NCBI RefSeq assembly: GCF_900111895.1 | Contig: NZ_FOKB01000011.1 | Location: forward strand, 1 to 64,000 | Reading direction: 5' to 3' | DNA: 64,000 nucleotides | Source of the DNA: Pseudomonas simiae | GTDB taxonomy: Bacteria > Pseudomonadota > Gammaproteobacteria > Pseudomonadales > Pseudomonadaceae | In this document: positions 15,908 to 23,432 of the stretch, piece after piece | How positions within the stretch are numbered: the stretch's first letter is position 1 | How the letters are laid out: every line of letters begins with the position of its first letter | Notes under the pieces: model-generated | What the model saw: the letters and a program-made list of their open reading frames with translations, nothing else | Told to the model about the DNA's origin: nothing | The model's database searches: none | Program-made: the position numbers and the translations under genes

Positions 15908-16084
15908 ATGCACACCACAGCCACCTTGCACGTCCACCCGGCCGCTGCTAACCCCTCCCGCATCTTCGAAATTCGCCGCCTGGCACAAGACTGCGGCTGC
16001 GTCTTCATCGCGTCCAAACCCAAGCTGAGCCAGCGCTACGCACCCGCCCCCTTCGATCCAAACGGCGGAGGGCACGCGGCATGA
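15908..16084 (+). CDS. Small phage protein, first gene of early operon
   Basis: 58 residues from ATG 15908, with GAGGCAACACC before it; upstream in-frame codons run through the operators and are not coding. The sequence (MHTTATLHVHPAAANPSRIF...) has no recognised domain. It is the first gene after the early promoter, the position where phages often encode small host-takeover or anti-repressor peptides. The stop overlaps the next start as ATGA. Confidence 0.65.
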   Translation: MHTTATLHVHPAAANPSRIFEIRRLAQDCGCVFIASKPKLSQRYAPAPFDPNGGGHAA

Positions 16085-16662
16085 AAAAGTACACGCTCGA
16101 CAACCGTACCCTGACCCTGCTCAAGGCCCAGGTCAGCCTGACCCAAACCTTCAACCACCTGCTGCGCGCCGAAACACAGGGTGACACCCTGGCCTTTCGC
16201 CTGAACGTCGAGCGCCGCAAAGTCGACACGCACTTCACCGTTGAACTGGGCAGCGAACGCCACACGCTGACCCTGACCAATACAAAGAAGATGCACCTCA
16301 AGCTTGCGGACTTCATTGAGGAGATCGTCAACGGGCCAACCAACCCAACCGATCCATCCTCTCTGCCACACGCGGACCGCCGCTACGGCAGATTCGAGAC
16401 CGAACACAAGCAGCAGGTGTTCGACCTGGTGCAAACCGGCGGTGCCATCAGCCTCGATATGGGCTTCGAGCAACCGATCAACTTGGCAATCCACCGCAAC
16501 AAAACCCGCACGGGTATCACCACGATCATGAGCATCGGCGTCAAGAAGCCACGCACTAAGTGCTTCACGGTGTACGGCAGCGACGTGGAGATCTACTCCA
16601 TGGTGGCCGAATCCATCACCCACCTGGCTGCCGTGGCGACACCCGCCGCGCACGCAGCCTAG
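16081..16662 (+). CDS. Phage hypothetical protein, early operon
   Basis: 193 residues of unknown family. It begins MKKYTLDNRTLTLLKAQVSL; the middle is charged (FETEHKQQVFDLVQTGGAIS) and the C-terminus Ala-rich. There are no membrane segments. It overlaps the upstream gene by ATGA and is followed 9 bases later by the next gene with a good AGGAGG, so it is translated within the operon. Confidence 0.65.
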   Translation: MKKYTLDNRTLTLLKAQVSLTQTFNHLLRAETQGDTLAFRLNVERRKVDTHFTVELGSERHTLTLTNTKKMHLKLADFIEEIVNGPTNPTDPSSLPHADRRYGRFETEHKQQVFDLVQTGGAISLDMGFEQPINLAIHRNKTRTGITTIMSIGVKKPRTKCFTVYGSDVEIYSMVAESITHLAAVATPAAHAA

Positions 16663-16671
16663 GAGGACGAC

Positions 16672-16956
16672 ATGGAACGTAGCCTGGAAAAAGCCGCGAA
16701 ATACTTCGGCCTCACTCGCCCCAAGCTGATCGCACTCATGCGTGAAAAGGGCCTGCTCACCGACCGCAATCTACCAGCCTTCCCGGTGCGGGATCGCGAG
16801 TACCTACGAGTCAAGGACAGCAACTGGTTCCACGAAACCGCCGGCATGCAGTACAGCCAATCGACCAAGGTCCGGCAAGCCGGCATCCGCTGGCTCGCGG
16901 AGCAGTTGGGCCTCGACCTGCCTGCCATCCCGGCAGACAACCGTGACGTGGCCTAG
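16672..16956 (+). CDS. KilA-C/antirepressor-type phage protein
   Basis: 94 residues. The sequence 'SLEKAAKYFGLTRPKLIALMREKGLLTDRNLPAF' and '....V.DSNWFHETAGMQYSQSTKVRQAGIRWLAEQL' match the C-terminal KilA/Ant-type DNA-binding domain found in phage antirepressors. Here it stands alone without an N-terminal Bro or KilA-N part. AGGAGGACGAC precedes the ATG. A role in countering repression or in DNA binding is inferred. Confidence 0.7.
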   Translation: MERSLEKAAKYFGLTRPKLIALMREKGLLTDRNLPAFPVRDREYLRVKDSNWFHETAGMQYSQSTKVRQAGIRWLAEQLGLDLPAIPADNRDVA

Positions 16957-17161
16957 GGAGTACGCCCGCCAGATCGTCGCCATGCGCACACGCGAGGAGC
17001 GCAACGCCGCGCTCCTCGAAGTGCCGGAGCATCTGCGGGAGTTGACCAAACGCCATTGCCTGAATGCCTGGAACCACCCTTCACGACTCAAACGCAAGGA
17101 GGCCGCCGCCCATGAGCAACAACAGTCAAACGCCGCTACGACTGCAACCGGCACCGGATAG
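16943..17161 (+). CDS. Small conserved phage protein
   Basis: 72 residues from GTG 16943, which overlaps the previous gene by 14 bases; ATG 16981 is an alternative. The core 'REYARQIVAMRTREERNAALLEVPEHLRELTKRHCLNAWNH' is helical and basic, and the C-terminus is Ala/Gln/Thr-rich. No function is known to me. It precedes and overlaps the PrtN-like gene. Confidence 0.6.
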   Translation: MTWPREYARQIVAMRTREERNAALLEVPEHLRELTKRHCLNAWNHPSRLKRKEAAAHEQQQSNAATTATGTG

Positions 17162-17438
17162 CGCGACCGTTGAGATGCTGCACCAACTCTTCGGCGACGT
17201 GCTCATCCCCCTGGAAAAGCTGCGCGTGCATTACTTCAAGAACCTCAACGAAAAGACCTTCACCGAGGCGATCAACAGCGGCCGGATTCAGCTGCCGGTG
17301 ACCACACTGGATCACAGTTTGAAGGCGTTGCGGTATGTCCACATCAAACACGTCGCAGCACTGATCGACATCCGCGCCTACAAGGCAGACGAGGACATGC
17401 CACGACCGCAAAACGACTCAACCGAGCTAGACCAGTAA
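17112..17438 (+). CDS. PrtN-like activator (copy 1)
   Basis: 108 residues from ATG 17112, with a strong AAGGAGG. 'LFGDVLIPLEKLRVHYFKNLNEKTFTEAINSGRIQLPVTT' and 'ALRYVHIKHVAALIDIRAYKADED' match the pyocin activator PrtN family. In P. aeruginosa PrtN turns on pyocin genes after DNA damage. In this prophage it could activate later genes. It overlaps the preceding gene by 50 bases. Confidence 0.8.
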   Translation: MSNNSQTPLRLQPAPDSATVEMLHQLFGDVLIPLEKLRVHYFKNLNEKTFTEAINSGRIQLPVTTLDHSLKALRYVHIKHVAALIDIRAYKADEDMPRPQNDSTELDQ

Positions 17439-17487
17439 CTCCAACGGCTGCCACCACCAGCCAACGTAACTACCAGGAGCACACCAC

Positions 17488-17886
17488 ATGACTGCAATTC
17501 AAATCTGCGCATTGATCAGCATCATTATCGCCGCCGCGATCCTCTACTGGGTCGGCTACCGGGGCGGCCTCACTGACGGTAAAAATGAAGGTTACGAAGA
17601 CGGCCACTCTGACGGTTTCACCATGGGTCAGGACAATGCATCAGCCGCGTATGCAACCTCTATCGAAAAGATGTCGACGCGTTGCCAGCGTCTTGAACAC
17701 ATTTTGTACCGGGAACCACAAGACCGCCTTGACCTTCTCGCCATAGCTGAAAAGCTCAAGCTAGCAGCTGATACCTTCCGAGCTGTTAAATCTGAAAGCC
17801 AAGCAACGCAAGCACTCGCCTTACGCGACAAAGCCCTGAGCATGGCAGCTGGGCTGGATTCCTTCTTTCAGGAGGACGCCGCATGA
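17488..17886 (+). CDS. Phage protein with N-terminal membrane anchor
   Basis: 132 residues. Residues 5-24 (ICALISIIIAAAILYWVGYR) form one membrane segment, followed by a Gly/Asp-rich stretch (GGLTDGKNEGYEDGHSDGF) and a helical cytoplasmic tail. The family is unknown. The stop overlaps the next start as ATGA. Confidence 0.6.
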   Translation: MTAIQICALISIIIAAAILYWVGYRGGLTDGKNEGYEDGHSDGFTMGQDNASAAYATSIEKMSTRCQRLEHILYREPQDRLDLLAIAEKLKLAADTFRAVKSESQATQALALRDKALSMAAGLDSFFQEDAA

Positions 17887-18104
17887 GCCAGGCCATCCCA
17901 ACACTTCGTCTAACACCCCAAGCCGCCGGCACACTGCAGCAGCAACATGCCAAGGCCACCAAGGAACTGCGCGCTCTAAGACGCTACAGCAAAGAGTTCG
18001 ACCGCCAGTTGAAAACCCTAATCGGCTATGAGGCTCTGCACCAATTGCACAAGGCGACCGACGACGCCTTGCTGCTGACCGACCTAGTGAGGGAAGCCGC
18101 ATGA
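17883..18104 (+). CDS. Small helical phage protein
   Basis: 73 residues, almost entirely helical and charged (QQQHAKATKELRALRRYSKE). No domain recognised. It overlaps both neighbours by ATGA, so it is translationally coupled in the early operon. Confidence 0.58.
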   Translation: MSQAIPTLRLTPQAAGTLQQQHAKATKELRALRRYSKEFDRQLKTLIGYEALHQLHKATDDALLLTDLVREAA

Positions 18105-18643
18105 ACTGGATCCTCACTTCCACCGGAAAACGCTTCGACTTGTTCGAGCCTGACGCCGACATGATCGCCCCACGGGACATCTCGCACGCACTGGCCCACC
18201 TGTGCCGATTCAACGGCCACACCCGCGAGTTCTACAGCGTGGCCCAACACAGCTGCATCGTCGCCGAGCTGGTGCCGGAAGAACACAAACTCGCGGCCTT
18301 ACTTCACGACGCCGCCGAGGCGTACGTGGGTGACATGACGCGACCACTCAAGCAGTGGATTAGCGCCTACCAGCATTTCGAGGACTGTATCTGGTGGCGC
18401 GTGTGCGAACGGTTCGACATCGCCCCAGAACTCCCCGCCTGCATCTACAAGGCCGACCTGATTGCACTTGCGACCGAACGCCGTGACCTGATGCCACCCG
18501 ATCCGGCCATCTGGGATTGCTTGGTCGGCATCGAACCCATGGTTGAAACCATCCGCCCATGGTCCGCCGCAGAAGCCCGGCTCACCTACCACCAGCGCCT
18601 GATGGACCAACTCGCTATCGAACACCGGAGGAAAGCGGCATGA
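18101..18643 (+). CDS. HD-domain phosphohydrolase (YfbR-like)
   Basis: 180 residues. 'FYSVAQHSCIVAEL', 'LAALLHDAAEAYVGDMTRPLK' (the HD pair) and a later 'KADLIALATERRDL' aspartate give the metal-binding pattern H...HD...D of HD hydrolases, close to YfbR-like 5'-nucleotidases. Phage members are thought to act on nucleotides. The gene is embedded in the early operon (ATGA overlaps at both ends). Confidence 0.82.
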   Translation: MNWILTSTGKRFDLFEPDADMIAPRDISHALAHLCRFNGHTREFYSVAQHSCIVAELVPEEHKLAALLHDAAEAYVGDMTRPLKQWISAYQHFEDCIWWRVCERFDIAPELPACIYKADLIALATERRDLMPPDPAIWDCLVGIEPMVETIRPWSAAEARLTYHQRLMDQLAIEHRRKAA

Positions 18644-19317
18644 AGAACCAACAGGATAACTTCCCTTCTCTGCCCGCTTTGCTCTGCGCTGCAGACAGTG
18701 TCGACACGCTAGAAACAAACAGTCTCTGCTGCGCAGCAGCAGGCATTATTGCTCCTTCCAGCGCCACCGCCGAGGCACTTATACCCCACGAAAAGCTGCG
18801 CGGGGCAGCGCTCGCTGATGCAACGCTGAACGCTCAGGAACGCCTGCCCGCGCAGCCTGCCGTGGGGTATAAAGCCGAACTCAAAGCGCTGATGAGCATC
18901 CACGGAGTGGGCCGTCAGACAGCTGGGCGAATCCATGCAGCTGGATTCCGTCTGACTGATTCAAATGGAGTCCACAACGAGACTCAGGTCGATGCACAAC
19001 CAATATGCCATATCGGCCTGAAGGATCTTGAGTACATACAAGGCGGTACAGATCGACACGCCGTGGTCCGCTCTGGAGCAGTATCAAAATACAAAGTCCC
19101 GCTCTACACACGCTCGCCTTGTGGCACAGCCAGTCATGCAGACAACGAAGCATCGATAGCAGCAATCCAGTTCGCTCTCTCTGCAGAAGAGGGCATGACT
19201 TTCCTTCGAATCTGGAACGAAGGCGAGTTCAACACTATCCGCGAGGAGTGGCCGGAGGCACCGGAAGAAGTGTTCATCGGCGCGGATCCGCTGTATGTCA
19301 GGGAGCAACGGGTATGA
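18640..19317 (+). CDS. Phage protein with helix-hairpin-helix-like stretch
   Basis: 225 residues from ATG 18640 (ATGA overlap); an upstream in-frame extension is shadow of the HD gene. Residues about 82-103 (KALMSIHGVGRQTAGRIHA) resemble a helix-hairpin-helix DNA-binding motif ('I-x-G-V-G-x-x-T-A'). The C-terminus 'AEEGMTFLRIWNEGEFNTIR' with 'PEEVFIGADPLYV' is a separate acidic domain of unknown role. It is directly coupled to the methyltransferase gene by an ATGA overlap. Confidence 0.6.
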   Translation: MKNQQDNFPSLPALLCAADSVDTLETNSLCCAAAGIIAPSSATAEALIPHEKLRGAALADATLNAQERLPAQPAVGYKAELKALMSIHGVGRQTAGRIHAAGFRLTDSNGVHNETQVDAQPICHIGLKDLEYIQGGTDRHAVVRSGAVSKYKVPLYTRSPCGTASHADNEASIAAIQFALSAEEGMTFLRIWNEGEFNTIREEWPEAPEEVFIGADPLYVREQRV

Positions 19318-21059
19318 CTGCCTTCAATCCAGCCCCAATCACATCAGCCGTCAAAACCCAATTCGGTCTCGACTTCGCCGGCGAGATCCGCGTTGACCTT
19401 TTCGCCGGTGGTGGTGGCGCCACCATGGGACAGGAGATGGGCACCGGCATGCCGGTCGACATCGCCATCAACCACAACCCCGACGCGATCAGCATGCACA
19501 AGCGAAACCACCCAAGCGCCGAGCACTACATCACCGACGTCTACGACGTGTGCCCGCGTGTGGCAACTCGCGGCCGCCCAGTTGCCCACCTGCATGCCAG
19601 CCCTGAATGCACCCACCACAGCCTTGCAGCTGGCGGTCAGGCGCGCAGCACTACCAGCCGCTCGCAGTCATGGGTCATCCTGAAGTGGGCCGGCCAGGTC
19701 AGTCCGCGCATGATCACCATGGAAAACGTAGTGCAGATCCTTCAATGGGGCCCGCTGATCGCCAAGCGCTGCCCAGTTACTGGCCGAGTGGTCCGCCGGG
19801 ATTTGACTGTCGCCGCTGCCGGCGAGCGAGTGCCGGTGCAAGAGCAGTACCTAGTGCCCGACCCGAAACGTAAAGGCCAAACCTGGCGCCGCTTCATAAG
19901 CCTGTTGCGGTCCATGGGATACGACCTGATGTACGGCAAGCTCAAGGCCTGCGACTTCGGCGCGGCGACTACACGCGAACGCCTGTTTAAGATCGCCCGC
20001 CGTGACGGACAGCCTTTGCGCTGGCCAGAACCTACTCACTTCAAGAACCCGGGCAAGGGGCAGTCTGCATACCGCACCGCCGCCAGTTGCATCGACTGGT
20101 CGATCCCGTGCCCGAGCATTTTCCTTACCAAGGAAGAAGGCCGTGCTGCAGGCGTCAAGCGACCACTGGTGACCAACACGATGGAGCGCCTGCGCAAAGG
20201 CGCCAAGCGCTACGTCATCGAGCACAAGAACCCGTTCATCGTCACCGTGAACCACACAGGCAACGACCTGGCGCGCTGCCAATCTGTGGACGACCCAGCA
20301 AAGGCCATTACAGGCGCTCAGGGCTTTGCACTTGTCACTCCCCAGCTCGCGCCCTTCATCACCGAACATGCCAATGGCAGCAGCCAACGCAACATGCCAG
20401 GTGATGATCCCCTGCGCACAATTTGCAGCGGCGTGAAGGGCGGACACTTCGCGCTGGCCGTAGCCTATGTTGCACAGCACAACTGCGAGTTCAACGAGAC
20501 ACCTGCGCATCACCCTGTGAAACCCCTGACAGCCCTCACTACCACAGGCAGTCAGCAGCAAGTCGTCACCGCCCACCTATCGACACTTCGCAGGAACTGC
20601 GTAGGCAGGGGCATGGACGAACTGGTACCGACCATCACGGCCGGCGCCGAACATCACGCGCTGGTTGAGTACAAACTCGCTCCAGAGGTCGAGGCCGGCG
20701 CTATGCGGGTCGCCGCCTTTCTGATGGGCTATTACGGCAGCGACAACACCTACGACCTGCGCAACCCAGTCGCGACCATCACCACGCGCGACCGCCTGGC
20801 GCTTGTCACGGTGACGATCAAGGGCACGCCGTATGTGATCGTGGACATCGGCATGCGCATGCTTACCCCGCGTGAGCTTTACCGTGCGCAGGGCTTCCCC
20901 GACAACTACGTGATTGATCGAGGGCACGACGGCCGGAAGTTCAGCAACAAGACTCAGGTGTTGATGGTGGGGAACTCAGTGTCGCCGTGGCCGATGATGG
21001 CATTGGTATATGCAAACGCTAATAAAAACCTTGACTCCCATATTGAGGAAGCCGCATGA
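19314..21059 (+). CDS. DNA cytosine-5 methyltransferase
   Basis: 581 residues from ATG 19314. Motif I is 'RVDLFAGGGGATMGQEMG' (about 26-43). Motif IV is 'ASPECTHHSLAAGG', where PEC replaces the usual PPC but keeps the catalytic cysteine. Motif VI is 'TMENVVQI'. The C-terminal motifs IX/X are 'LTPRELYRAQGFPDNYVI' and 'VGNSVSPWPMMALV'. A long region between motifs VI and IX probably includes the target-recognition part. No restriction nuclease gene is next to it in the operon, so it looks like an orphan enzyme protecting phage DNA. Confidence 0.9.
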   Translation: MTAFNPAPITSAVKTQFGLDFAGEIRVDLFAGGGGATMGQEMGTGMPVDIAINHNPDAISMHKRNHPSAEHYITDVYDVCPRVATRGRPVAHLHASPECTHHSLAAGGQARSTTSRSQSWVILKWAGQVSPRMITMENVVQILQWGPLIAKRCPVTGRVVRRDLTVAAAGERVPVQEQYLVPDPKRKGQTWRRFISLLRSMGYDLMYGKLKACDFGAATTRERLFKIARRDGQPLRWPEPTHFKNPGKGQSAYRTAASCIDWSIPCPSIFLTKEEGRAAGVKRPLVTNTMERLRKGAKRYVIEHKNPFIVTVNHTGNDLARCQSVDDPAKAITGAQGFALVTPQLAPFITEHANGSSQRNMPGDDPLRTICSGVKGGHFALAVAYVAQHNCEFNETPAHHPVKPLTALTTTGSQQQVVTAHLSTLRRNCVGRGMDELVPTITAGAEHHALVEYKLAPEVEAGAMRVAAFLMGYYGSDNTYDLRNPVATITTRDRLALVTVTIKGTPYVIVDIGMRMLTPRELYRAQGFPDNYVIDRGHDGRKFSNKTQVLMVGNSVSPWPMMALVYANANKNLDSHIEEAA

Positions 21060-21322
21060 ACACTTTGTTTCTGCTCATGGCGCAATATGACGGCCAGGCC
21101 GTAATTCCACTAAACCGAGTTTGCACGGACTATATGAATTTGACGGTAGAAAAATTCAAACAAAAGCAAATGACTGGTGAAATAAAAATCCCAATCGTTC
21201 GCTTAGGCGCCGAAAGCCAAAAGGCGGGACTCGGCATACATTTAAAAGATCTCGCCGAATACATAGACTGCCAAAGACAATCAGCAGTTAACGACCTAAA
21301 CAAACTGATTGGAAATCACTAG
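21056..21322 (+). CDS. PrtN-like activator (copy 2)
   Basis: 88 residues. 'MNTLFLLMAQYDGQAVIPLN...CTDYMNLTVEKFKQKQMTGE' followed by 'IPIVRLGAESQKAGLGIHLKDLAEYIDCQ' matches the PrtN pyocin activator family, in a shorter form than copy 1. It is the last gene of the early operon, overlapping the methyltransferase by ATGA. From about here the sequence becomes AT-rich. Confidence 0.75.
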   Translation: MNTLFLLMAQYDGQAVIPLNRVCTDYMNLTVEKFKQKQMTGEIKIPIVRLGAESQKAGLGIHLKDLAEYIDCQRQSAVNDLNKLIGNH

Positions 21323-21332
21323 ACCCTTTCAA

Positions 21333-21355
21333 GCCCAGCCTACTCCGCTGGGCTT
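21333..21355 (+). terminator. Terminator at end of early operon
   Basis: AGCCCAGC pairs with GCTGGGCT around a 7-nt loop, followed by a short T-rich stretch (TTTGGTT). It lies between the PrtN-like gene and the convergent HNH gene. Confidence 0.6.
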
Positions 21356-21359
21356 TGGT

Positions 21360-21968
21360 TCAAAGCTGGACCGCGCCCTCTTCGTAAAACAACTCAGACT
21401 GCTGCACCAATGCTGCATCATTTACAAATTCGTCACACCGGCCAAACTTCCTATAAAACCTATTCAAATTGCAAATATATATTGTATACCCCCCTTTATC
21501 GGAGCACTCAACATATAGACGATTACTTTTTATTATATTATCATCGTAGACATCAAAATGAGGATGCATTATTCTAAATGCAAGACGATCCGTAGGATAA
21601 CCCACCCTATCTGCGATCATTACAGGATCAGCTAAAACTTCTCTCTTACTCTTATACTCATTACAATCAGGGCATATAACACACAAATTTTTCGGCTCAA
21701 ACATAAACCGCAAATACTGAGACTTAGGAACTATATGCTCCACGGGCGCACCAGATGCTGAACGGGCAGAAACTGGAGCCTGACAATAAGCACAGGCCAA
21801 ACGCTGCACCTCACGATAATGATTTCTTATTTCACTTCGCACAGGCTGCAGTTCAGCATCGCTCCAATTAGTATGTGAGAAGCCTTGTTCCTTTTTTTTC
21901 TCTTCAATTACAGCAAGCGCCTCAGCACTGAGAACAACGGGAACATTAATTATTGGCATATTTATCAC
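21360..21968 (-). CDS. ptuB: HNH endonuclease, PtuB-like (Septu)
   Basis: 202 residues from GTG 21968; ATG 21959 is an alternative giving 199. The HNH core is 'LACAYCQAPVSARSASGAP' then 'VEHIVPKSQYLRFMFEPKNL' and 'CPDCNEYKSKREV', with two CxxC zinc knuckles and the His/Asn residues of a betabeta-alpha metal nuclease. This closely resembles the HNH partners of Septu and retron-linked systems. The start overlaps the ATPase stop. The pair is AT-rich and codes away from the integrase. The DNA-cutting role is known for the family; activity here is inference. Confidence 0.8.
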   Translation of the reverse strand: MINMPIINVPVVLSAEALAVIEEKKKEQGFSHTNWSDAELQPVRSEIRNHYREVQRLACAYCQAPVSARSASGAPVEHIVPKSQYLRFMFEPKNLCVICPDCNEYKSKREVLADPVMIADRVGYPTDRLAFRIMHPHFDVYDDNIIKSNRLYVECSDKGGYTIYICNLNRFYRKFGRCDEFVNDAALVQQSELFYEEGAVQL

Positions 21969-23343
21969 ACAACTCGGCCACCGAGATAATAAGTTCTTTT
22001 ACCGGATCGTCTGACTCGACCTGACGACCCAACTCCTTCAAACGGAAAAGATCCTCCGCCGAACGACTATCTACAGATCTACTAGCCTTAACCTTTGCTA
22101 AAAGGTTGAACGCAAGACGAGAAATATATTCATTCATCATGCCCGGCGCATCAAACAACTCAGCTAGTTGGTAATCCGCCGACCGGTGATAAAACTCTTC
22201 TGCATGATAAACTTCATTCTTTGACAAAGATGTAACAAAACACGCACGATCTCTTAGCCTAGATATAATTTGAGGGGAGTGCGTAGCAACTATAAAATGA
22301 CATCTCTTATAAGCTGAAAAAGAAGTTGTTAGCAACATCATAAACTGCTCTTGCCATCTAGGATGCAAGCTAATTTCCGGCTCATCAATTAAAATGATAG
22401 ACCCGTCAGTTATATGCCCAGCAATTCCAAGCATAAGAACCATCAGGCATTGCTCACCAGAACTCGCCCTCTTCAGTGACATTTCACCATAGCCAATTTT
22501 CTTTAGCTTGAGATCAATCAAACGCATTAAACCGGCATTAACCAAAACCAGCATCGCTTCGATATAAGTATCATTAGCAGCGCGACCATCAAGAGAAGCA
22601 GACCCGCCTGAAAAATTCACTGTTAACTCTATCGCTTTGCGCTTCGTAAAAAGCTGATGAACCTTCCTTATCGCATTAAAGGCTTCATGCCGCTTAGATA
22701 CAGGTAAATCCTGAAGAACTTGGAAATAGCGCTCATCAATCTGAATACCATAATCACCTTCCATGCATTTCAGGTCGATTGCTAAACTCGTATCAATGAC
22801 TCGACTAACATCATACTCATCATAATCCTTCCCAGACCTGATATATCCGGGTTTGAAAACAAAATCCACAACCGGATAAAAATTCAATGAATCAAAAACA
22901 GCTAATAAATTATGATACCCAGCTCTCGCCAACAACTTATCTATTAGTCCTTTTGACGCAGATGCGATTAGCGAAACCGCTGAAGACGGTTGATACATGC
23001 CTTCACCGCGCATACCTACATATCGGTAATTGGACCTAACATCCGCTCCAAGCTTCCTTTTCTGGCTCGGAAATTTGTCAAATGGGCTGGTTGAGATAGC
23101 TATGACTTTAGAGTCATCATCGGGGCCATTACGAGAAGAGTACGTAAGCCCCGTACCACTAGAATCATACAAATAAGCATATTCAAAAGATGCAGTTTTA
23201 GCGATGTCTGCCAACAATCTACTTTTGCCAACGCCATTTTTTCCCACGATTACCGTGAAGACATTTTCATCATCACCAATCTGGCTAGGCTTAATTAAAT
23301 CTACAAAATGTCCGTCGTGCTCGAAATAACTAATCCTAGCCAT
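21946..23343 (-). CDS. ptuA: SMC/OLD-like ATPase, PtuA-like (Septu)
   Basis: 465 residues. Walker A is 'VIVGKNGVGKSRLLADIA' (about 31-48). The ABC signature-like 'LKRASSGEQCLMVLML' is at about 300. Walker B is 'GSIILIDEPEISLHPRWQEQ', followed by the H-loop 'HFIVATHSPQIISRL'. The long middle insert is typical of AAA_15/AAA_21 defence ATPases. Together with the overlapping HNH gene this matches PtuA-PtuB of Septu, in which the ATPase complex controls the nuclease. No reverse transcriptase lies nearby, so it is not a retron version. The AT-rich composition points to recent acquisition. Confidence 0.82.
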   Translation of the reverse strand: MARISYFEHDGHFVDLIKPSQIGDDENVFTVIVGKNGVGKSRLLADIAKTASFEYAYLYDSSGTGLTYSSRNGPDDDSKVIAISTSPFDKFPSQKRKLGADVRSNYRYVGMRGEGMYQPSSAVSLIASASKGLIDKLLARAGYHNLLAVFDSLNFYPVVDFVFKPGYIRSGKDYDEYDVSRVIDTSLAIDLKCMEGDYGIQIDERYFQVLQDLPVSKRHEAFNAIRKVHQLFTKRKAIELTVNFSGGSASLDGRAANDTYIEAMLVLVNAGLMRLIDLKLKKIGYGEMSLKRASSGEQCLMVLMLGIAGHITDGSIILIDEPEISLHPRWQEQFMMLLTTSFSAYKRCHFIVATHSPQIISRLRDRACFVTSLSKNEVYHAEEFYHRSADYQLAELFDAPGMMNEYISRLAFNLLAKVKASRSVDSRSAEDLFRLKELGRQVESDDPVKELIISVAELCDKYANN

Positions 23344-23432
23344 ACCTCACCTTCCATGTTTTTTGGACAGGGTATTAGTACCGATAGCATTTTGCAATCA
23401 CAAGAACGCACACATCAAATTCCTACATTTCA

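Noticed and set aside
21360..23343. Retron with PtuA/PtuB effectors
   Set aside because: No reverse transcriptase gene and no msr/msd-like RNA is visible beside the pair.
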